Shown here piece after piece: positions 56,797-64,000 of a stretch of DNA of 64,000 bases. Both the position numbers and the translations under genes were made by a program. Source of the DNA: an uncultured Alphaproteobacteria bacterium (lineage in GTDB: Bacteria; Pseudomonadota; Alphaproteobacteria; MPNO01; UBA2964); contig CALSLP010000001.1 in assembly GCA_943787225.1 (NCBI GenBank), positions 776,964 to 840,963 on the forward strand, given 5' to 3'. Each line of letters starts with the position of its first letter. Position 1 is the first letter of the stretch. Under the pieces are notes generated by a model, which saw only the letters and a list, made by a program, of their open reading frames with translations, had not been told where the DNA came from and did no database searches.

Positions 56797-58090
56797 TTCT
56801 GTCCTCGACCGGCTAAGCGCGCTCCACCCCAAAGCGATTGATCTGTCTCTCGGTCGGACGGAAGAGCTCCTCGCCACACTCGGCAATCCGGAACAAACCC
56901 TTGCCAACGTCGTGCACATCGCCGGCACCAATGGCAAAGGCTCCACCCTCGCCTTTCTACGAGCCATGTGTGAGGCAGCCGGGCTGACGGTGAATTGCTA
57001 CACCTCTCCACATCTTATTCGGTTCGCTGAGCGCATATCGATTGCTGGCACCGCCATTGATGAAGAGACCCTGACCAGGGTCCTCGAAGAATGTGAAGCG
57101 GCAAATGCGGGGAAACCGATCACCCTGTTTGAGATCACGACGGTCGCCGCTTTTCTCGCATTCTCACGCCAGCCCGCCGATGTCACGCTGATCGAAACCG
57201 GGCTCGGCGGTCGATTCGATTCCACGAATGTGTTCGAGAAACCAGCGCTCACCGTCATTACACCGGTATCAATGGATCACATGAGCTGGCTCGGCAACAC
57301 GCTTGCCGAGATTGCTTTTGAAAAAGCCGGAATTCTCAAACCAAGATGTGTCAGCCGTAATCGGACCACAGCAGCCAGCGGCAGGAAACGTTATCAATGT
57401 CCGGGCAAAAGAAATTGGCACGAGGACAATAACCCACGGAAAAGATTGGTCTTTTTCTGCCAGTCCTGACGGGTGTTCGGTTGTAATCGGCGACAGTGAA
57501 ATAGCCTTACCGCGACCAGCCCTGACAGGTGATCACCAGATCACAAATGCCGCCACAGCCGCGATCGCCGCAAAACAGCTCACCCAGCTGACCCTGTCCG
57601 ATGACGCCATTCGGAGCGGAATTCAGAACGCCCGCTGGCCAGGCAGGCTCCAACGGCTCGATGGGGCTCTGGCAAGCCTCATGCCGACAGGTTGGTCGCT
57701 GTGGCTCGATGGTGGTCATAACGTGGCCGCTTCTGAAGCCCTGGCCGATGTAGCCAAACATTGGGATGACCAGCCCCTGCATCTGATCTTTGGCTTTCTC
57801 AATAGCCGTGATCCCAGTGGAATTTCTCGGCCCCCTTGCCAACCATATTGATACGCTACAGGCCGTCGCCATTCCCGGTGAAGAGGCGAGCCTCTCCGCG
57901 TCAGAGAGTGCCGCCGCAAGCAAACAGCTCGGCATCATCACAGAAGAAGCTGCCGGTTTTGTAGAAGCGCTCCGCCGGATCATCGAACAAGCTGAAAAGC
58001 CCGGGCGCATTCTTATTTGTGGATCTCTATACTCTGGCCGGTGCGGTGCTCGCCTACGAAGAAACCCCGCCAAAGGGCGGGGCTTCCTAA
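56786..58090 (+). pseudogene. folC: Folylpolyglutamate/dihydrofolate synthase, several frameshifts
   Basis: A full FolC of about 430 residues can be read only by changing frame at about 57343 (extra A; restores AGILKPDVSAVIGPQ), 57817 (extra A; restores SRDPVEFLGPLANHID) and 58026-58034. The last frame ends LAGAVLAYEETPPKGGAS-TAA at 58090. Motifs are present: HIAGTNGKGSTLAFLRAM (P-loop), TSPHLIRFAERISI, and the Mur-ligase-like LDGGHNVAASEALADV. The start is unclear; [20 protein letters not shown] begins near a CTG at 56786. FolC is essential for one-carbon cofactors, which favours sequence error over real loss. Confidence 0.88.
58058..58083 (-). terminator. Terminator after trxA, inside the 3' end of folC
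   Basis: A perfect 7-bp GC stem, CCCCGCC-AAAG-GGCGGGG (58065-58082), is followed on the minus strand by TTTCTTC. It is placed 33 bases beyond the trxA stop. It lies within the last codons of the opposite-strand folC gene and could stop transcription from both sides. Confidence 0.75.
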
Positions 58091-58115
58091 AGTCTCTTCA
58101 CAATCTCTGTTGGGA

Positions 58116-58436
58116 TTAGATCGATTCGTTAATCCACTCAACGAGCTTGCTCTTGGGCAGTGCGCCAACCTTGGTTGCCGCAACTTCGCCATCCTTGAAA
58201 ATCATCAATGTCGGGATACCGCGCACGCCGAGCTTGGTCGGTGTTTCCGGATTTTCGTCGATGTTTATTTTCGCGATGGTCAGCTGGCCATCCATCTCTG
58301 CCGCAATCTCTTCCAATGACGGGCCGATCTGCTTGCAGGGGCCACACCATTCGGCCCAAAAATCGACGAGAACCGGTCCCTCAGCCTTGAGAACGTCAGA
58401 ATCGAATGAATCATCCGAGATCGGTTTAGTAGACAT
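58116..58436 (-). CDS. trxA: Thioredoxin
   Basis: The 106-residue protein has the active site [13 protein letters not shown] and the cis-proline in RGIPTLMIF, so it is a standard cytoplasmic disulfide reductant. It follows addB-addA on the same strand, 64 bases beyond the addA stop. Its own terminator lies just downstream. It is intact although both flanking genes are frame-broken. Confidence 0.97.
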   Translation of the reverse strand: MSTKPISDDSFDSDVLKAEGPVLVDFWAEWCGPCKQIGPSLEEIAAEMDGQLTIAKINIDENPETPTKLGVRGIPTLMIFKDGEVAATKVGALPKSKLVEWINESI

Positions 58437-58500
58437 TTGGTTTCCTTTCAGACTTCAATAATCGGTTTATCCATCAAACTAGGAAGCGAAACGGAAACCG

Positions 58501-61500
58501 TCAAGCGCCCTGATCAGCGAAATATCTGTCGAGCAATTCACCAGGCAATTTCATAAGATGCGGGGCATCCGTCCAAGCAAAGCGCAATCGATTCTCCGTC
58601 CCGGAAAGGCCGATTTTAGAACAGCCCGATAGGCCGCCATCTGACGTAAATAAACCGGGGAAACATCGGCGGCGTCGCCTGGTGGCGGCCGGTTTGACTT
58701 GTAATCAATGATTTGGACGCGCTGCCGCCTCAACGATGAGCCTATCGACCTGACCGGCAACAATATGGCTTCCAAGAGTCCCGGTGATCGGCACCTCAGA
58801 ACGCGAGTCCGGTCCAAACAAGCTGGCAAACTCGGCGTCAGACAGAACCGCCAACACCTCCTCGGCATAGGATCGCTGCTCATCTTCTGATAAATCATGA
58901 ACCGGGCGCGCCAAATAGCGTTGCGCCGCGACAAGTCGGTCCTTTTCCGGAACTTCCGGCAAAAGTTGAAGCAGATGATGAATAATGAGCCCGCGACGGA
59001 AGGAATCTACGGACCCCGTACTGACCGGTGACCGAGTCGCTGGCTCGTGATCATCAGGCCGTGACGGCGCCAACGGCCGCGGCGGAATGCGCTCAGGTGG
59101 CGGCGCTCGATTCACCCAATCTGGTGTTTCCTGAGGCACAACAGCAAGGGGCCCCGCTCCTTTGGATTGATCAGGGTCTTGGGTCTGCGGATTGCTCAGC
59201 CGCCAACCCGTCCCGGTCCAGCCCTGAGGGGCGACCCCGGTGAGATCAAAATCAAATGAGGTGCCCGCCGTCTCCATCGCAGTTTCAATCAACTCATACC
59301 AATTGCCCTTAGCGGCGCGGCGTCTCGTATGCCAACCGCAAACATAAAGCCGGTCCTCAGCGCGGGTCATCGCGACATAAAGCAACCGCCTATATTCGCG
59401 ATCCCGGGTTTCACTGCCGCAGCCAAAGCCATTTCACATTGCGTCTCGGCAAATCGGCGGCGCGGCGGCCACAGAAACATGCCATCAGCATTCCATAAAA
59501 GCCGCGGCGCCTGGCTTGGCACCTGCACGCTATCGGGCAGAAAGACCACAGGTGCCTGTAGTCCCTTAGAGCCATGCACCGTCATCACCCGGACTTCATC
59601 CCGTGTCGCCTGTTCAAGATCGCGTTTGACCTCTACATCACCGGTATCGAGCCAACGCAGAAACCCTGAAGGGATGGCACCTGATTGCGTTCATAATCAA
59701 ACGCCAGCGACAGAAATTCATCAATTGGGTCATTGGCATCAGCACCGAGCCGCCCCAGAAGTTTTTTACGGCCCCCGCGATTGCCAAGAATATCCGCGAA
59801 CAATTCGAAGGGCGGTGTAAAATCCGCGCGTGCCAGAAGCGCCGAGAGCTCGTCCACGGCAAGCGCAAAAACTGGTTTTTGATCCCGCCGACGGCGCAGA
59901 ACAGACCACAAATTTTCATCGCCACGGTCATAGGCAAGATCAAACAGGTCATCTTCGGAAAAGCCAATCATGGGTCCCTTGAGAACTGTTGCCAGATTGA
60001 GCTCATCTTCCGGCAACAGCAGAAACTCACCCAAGGCAATGAGATCGCGAACCGCCAGCTGTTCGCTCAACACCATCCGGTCAACACCGGCTACGGGAAT
60101 ATCGTTTCTTTTGAGCGACCGAACGAGTTTTTCGACAAAAGCCCCCCGACGACGGACCAGCACCATGATATCACCCGGCCGCAAGGGACGGTTCTTGCTT
60201 TGCAAAACCTCACCGTTATCGATCCATTCGCGAATACGGGCGGCAATGCCGTCAGCGAGCCGCGTTTGCGGATCTTTGCCCCATCTGGCCACCACGGGCG
60301 GGGACCAGGCAGCCAACGCCTCGACCTCTTCCGGGATCTACCGGCGGCCAAAGCTCCACCACACCTGCCTGCCCAATCCGGAAGGCCTCATGATGTAATA
60401 TGTTTTCGGGATCGACGACGCCGGGCGGGCGTCGTCCTGAGCGAAAACTGTATCAACCATTTGAAGAACCGAGGCGGCGGATCGGAAGGAGATATCGAGA
60501 GAAACGTCTTCCCAAAGCTTCCCGATCTCGGCCGCCCGGGCCCGGAAATAGCTCCGCATACGCTCGAAAGCCTCGGGATCCGCGCGTTGAAAACTGTAAA
60601 TCGACTGCTTCGGATCACCCACGGCAAACAATGTCCGCTCCGTATCATGCGCGCCCATACCGGCGAAGAACTCCTCTGCAAGGGCGGCGACAATTTCCCA
60701 TTGCTCCGGGTTCGTATCCTGCGCTTCATCGATCAAAATATGATCAATGCCACCGTCGAGCTTGAACATCACCCAGGACGCACCGCCTTCAGCCTCAAGC
60801 AAGGCCCGTGCCTCAAGGATGAGGTCATCGTAATCAAGCCGGCCCCGCTCGCGCTTACACGCTCATAGGCGGTCAGCAGCGACTGAACCAGCAGCAACAT
60901 CGCCGAGGTCGCCCGGGCCGTTACAATACTGCGAATTTGCAACAGCACGGCATCAAGCCTTGCCGCCTCACCGCCGAGAGTATCAGCAGCACCAGGCTCT
61001 AACGCCGCTGCATCCTTATTAATCAGTTTTGCTCGTTGCGATCCTGTTTGGGTGAAGAACACAGAGACATAAGACATCAAACGTTGGGCGCGCTCCGAGC
61101 GTTCCGCTGCAAGCCATTCGGCGATAACGGCGCCGCGTTCCTTATCCGTTTTGCTACCCTGCAGCATCGCCGACGCTGCTGCCCGCAATGAGCCAGCATC
61201 AAACTGCCCATCCGCGCTTGCCGCGTCACGGATCGACCCCTCGGTCTCCTCCCGATGCACACCAAGTGTTTTAAAGACCGCATCGGTTAGTGGCTCTAAT
61301 CCACCGTAGCGCGCAATCAACCGATGGAGCCGGCCGCGTTCAGAGAACAAATCCTTCAACAGATCCAGAAATTCGTCCTCGTGAACAAAGCTGGTCACTT
61401 CCGCCAAAGCACCGGCGAGAGGTGAGCCATCTGAATATCGTGCCCTGGTCAGAACCCTCGCCTGTGCTTCATGTTGAATCTCTGCCGCTTCGCGCTCATC

Positions 61501-61947
61501 CATCACCTGAAAATGCGGCGCCAAGCCAGCCTCAAGGGGAAAACGTCCCAGCAGGGATTCACAAAACGCGTGGACGGTCTGGATTTTCATCCCACCCGGG
61601 ACCTCAAGGACCTGAGCAAATAAAGTCCGAGCCCGGCGCAAGGCCAATTCAGTCGCTGCTTTCCCGGTTAGCTCGGCAATTTCCGTCTGTAGTTTTTCTT
61701 CAGCGGTAATCGCCCAACCCGCGAGAGAACGGTTAATACGATTAGCCATCTCTGCGGCTGCCGCTTTGGTAAAGGTCAGACACAGGATGCGATGCGGCGG
61801 CGTGCCCGCAAGTAGCAAGGCCAGTACGCGATCCGTCAGAACCTTTGTCTTGCCAGTCCCGGCTGACGCCGACACCCAAACAGATCGTGACGGGTCAGCC
61901 GCCTGCCGTTGGGCTATGCCAGGTTCGGGACGTGTCTCAACGGTCAT
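58501..61947 (-). pseudogene. addA: Double-strand break repair helicase AddA, seven apparent frameshifts
   Basis: The N-terminus MTVETRPEPGIAQRQAADPS leads into the UvrD-type Walker A (SASAGTGKTKVLTDR) and HRILCLTFTKAAAAEMANRI. The other helicase motifs follow after frame changes: DHILIDEAQDTNPEQW, FAVGDPKQSIYSFQRADPEA, VMTVHGSKGLQAPVVFLPDS and LLYVAMTRAEDRLYV. The nuclease signature VQIIDYKSNRPPPGD comes last, and the end LMKLPGELLDRYFADQGA is at 58501. The frame changes near 60856, 60424, 60336, 59668, 59420, 58722 and 58574, each by one base. It overlaps the addB stop by 4 bases. Confidence 0.9.
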
Positions 61948-64000
61948 TCGCCACCACCTTCAATCGACGACCACTCAAGCACACGGGCAAGATGGGTGTA
62001 GTCGGACCATACCGGTGCATGCGATGGATCCGGCTGCGACAGGTAAGGTGTCCCGGGATCATCATATCGCGTGACCAGCTCGGTTAGACCAAGCAACGCC
62101 GCCTGCGCCAGGGCATCTATGTCCTTGCCGGCGGGCTTGCGCTCGCCAGCCGGATCACCGCCGCTGAGCCGCCAGAATTCCAGTAGAGAGACCTGGGCTG
62201 CCGCTGTTCCCGAGAACCCACCGGCCTGCGCAATCGCTGCTTCCAATGGCAATTGAGGGGCGAAACCAAGAGAAATATCGGTTCCGCTCGGTGGTCCACC
62301 GGTCTTGTAATCAATGATACTAATCGTGCCATCATGCAGTTCATCTACCCGATCCGCCTTGGCAATCAGAGTGAATTCAGTATCGCCGACGCCAATCTTT
62401 AGCTGCCCGCCAACCTCGGTGTGAGTCGTTTTTACCTGCTGACGATAGAGACCTTCCATCTGCGCAAACCACTCCGTGATCCGCTCATAGCGCGGCCACC
62501 AGAAAGCCCAAACGCCCGGCAAAGCAAGGGCATCCCCAAAAGCTGTGATCCCGGTCTCGCGAAGGATCTGTATAACATTGGAGGGCATTTGATCCGGGTA
62601 CTCGCGCACAAACCGGTCCAGCGCATCATGGATCATCGTGCCGCGTTCCGCCGCCCCAGGATCCGCATCGATGACATCAAGCGCGCGTAATTTAAGAATA
62701 TGCCTTGCATAGATGGCATACGGATCCCGCATCCAGGTTTCCACCTGGGTGACGGATAAGTTGCCGCGGTCGCGCGCTCACCGGGGGTTTCGGCGCAGGG
62801 GCGTCACTCGGTTGAACTTTTTCCGGCACATCAAGGGCAGACTGCCAGGCCAGCCACCGGGCGTTATCGGTCGCTGAATCTCGCGCAGCGCACCCTCTGA
62901 TCGCCGCCACCTTCCAGAACATTGTCGAGCCTCAGCAACCAGCGTGCCGGCACGGTTGGCGTCCCCTCAACCCGTTCCGCCCGGGTGACCATGACCTGTT
63001 CTGCACAGAAGGCCTGGACAAAATCATGCGCGCTTAACCCAATGCGGCGTTCGGCAGGTGGCAATCCAAAAGCATCGCGCATCGGGCGGCTCATCCACGG
63101 GTCAGCCTTGGGCTCACTGGGCCAGACCGTCTCGTTCAACCCGCCCAGACAGATGAGATCAGCACTTTGCATTCGAGCTTCAAGGAGACCCCAAATATGG
63201 AGACGCGGATAGGTCCCAAAGCGTGGCCGGACAATCCGGCTCGACATGAGAACGTCGAGCAAAGCCGGATAGTCATAGCCAGGAACCGCCGGAAAAGTCG
63301 CCGCAGATTCTCGAAGCTCGGCAATAAACGATGCCGCGGCCTCGCCGTCCTCTCCGGCCCATAAACGATCGGGTCCCGAAGTTTCGCCTGACGCCGCGAG
63401 CCCCTCTGCACATTGAATATGTGTGTCTATCAGATCAAGAAGCGGCACGCTTTCGCTGTTGGCCATCAAGGTTTCAAAGGCCGCAGCCTTGGACTGAAGG
63501 CCCGCAACCCAACCCCGCAACAACAGGGCATCATCAAGATAGGGAGAGCCTTCAGCACTCAAACTTTTCAGAACCGTTTCGATGCCTTCAAACCCCGGCC
63601 CGGGACGGGGGCCGCGCAGGACCAGTCGCTCCAGCAACCGGACCCGTGACCGAAACCCCGCCGCGTCGATGCCTCCTGCAGCAAGCGGATGTTTAAAAAG
63701 AGCCAGGAGTTGGGTTGGGGCCAGATGATCCGCAAAACAGGCGGCCAATAACTGCAGATAGGTGCCAACCGGGGTCGACGAAAGTGGCTGTCCCGCAGAA
63801 TCATCGATTTCGATATCCCAGCGCCGCAGCTCTGCCGCCACACGCCGTGCCAATGTCCGGTCCGGCGTAATGAGTGCCGCCGTTTTATCCGGTGTTTCCA
63901 GCGTCTCCCGGAGGGCCAGGGCAATGACACCGGCTTCCTCCTGCGACGTCGGACAGGTGACAAAACTGACTTGATTGAGGGCCTTTGAAAAATCGATGTC
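61944..64000 (-). pseudogene. addB: Double-strand break repair nuclease AddB (partial), two frameshifts
   Basis: The frame is open to the window edge: it continues upstream of 63853 through TPDRTLARRVAAEL. The helicase-like part ends with GTPTVPARWLLRLDNVLEGG, then the frame changes near 62895 (extra G) and near 62760 (extra base). After that the nuclease half reads TWMRDPYAIYARHILKL, then AAERGTMIHDALDRFVREYP and GTISIIDYKTGGPPSG, the RecB-type nuclease motif. With AddA it resects DNA ends for RecA loading. The N-terminus lies outside the window. Confidence 0.88.

Noticed and set aside
55817..57469. A natural AccD-FolC fusion protein of 550 residues
   Set aside because: An AccD-like tail and a stop exist in another frame at the junction, and the FolC half is itself truncated by a frame break, so an indel explains the fusion better.

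Overview
The window is a stretch of alphaproteobacterial chromosome, most like the Rhodospirillales or a neighbouring marine order. The evidence is gene order and family content: aroA-cmk-rpsA-sppA-ihfB-lapA-pyrF-trpFBA-accD-folC-trxA-addA-addB, lptC-lptA-lptB-rpoN-hpf-ptsN, thrS-infC-rpmI-rplT-pheS-pheT, an FzlA-type division protein, a TIGR02300-type acidic protein and an NDUFA9-like protein. It is mostly housekeeping DNA. No rRNA, CRISPR array, prophage or complete insertion sequence is visible. Three tRNA genes are present: Ser-GGA, Leu-CAG and Ala-GGC.

Layout. 1-0.7 kb: debris of two insertion sequences (an IS66-type tnpB tail joined to an IS21-type istA tail, followed by istB running off the edge), next to the 3' end of tRNA-Ser. 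1.1-3.8 kb: a small membrane protein, then isochorismatase-like hydrolase and pirin genes divergent from a LysR regulator. 3.8-13.2 kb (minus strand): lepA, a DM13 protein and the thrS-infC-rpmI-rplT-pheST translation block; infC appears to start at AUC. 13.3-21.9 kb: two glycosyltransferases, a hydrolase, an epimerase-like protein, a TPR protein, an MscS channel, an MFS transporter and fzlA. 22.0-24.8 kb: a 4,5-dihydroxyphthalate decarboxylase-like gene paired with a cupin gene, facing a frame-broken MFS gene. 24.8-30.8 kb: gltD-gltB, with gltB carrying one frameshift. 31.1-40.2 kb: uppP, an NDUFA9-like gene, tRNA-Leu, RNase D, then kdsD-lptC-lptA-lptB-rpoN-hpf-ptsN, which joins LPS precursor synthesis and LPS export to nitrogen-PTS and sigma-54 control. 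40.3-46.4 kb: a small heat-shock gene with an RpoH-type promoter and a ROSE-like RNA thermometer, YihY, a Tat-exported phosphoesterase, a VanZ-like protein with a long extra domain, a transglutaminase-like protein without its cysteine, tRNA-Ala and the acidic protein. 46.6-64.0 kb: the shikimate/tryptophan/translation/fatty-acid/folate block, ending in addAB.

The main anomaly is a set of about 18-19 single-base frame breaks in only two blocks, 23.6-26.1 kb (an MFS gene and gltB) and 56.7-62.9 kb (the accD end, folC, addA, addB). All other long genes are open. The protein sequence resumes in another frame immediately after each break, and core genes such as folC and gltB are affected. Local consensus error is therefore the more economical reading, with recent gene decay as the alternative. 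The best-supported regulatory signals are the hsp20 promoter and thermometer, the infC AUC start, and terminators after the DM13 gene, trxA and tRNA-Ala. I found no convincing new multi-gene system. The least explained loci are the decarboxylase-like/cupin pair at 22-23.6 kb and the envelope proteins at 43.3-45.6 kb.
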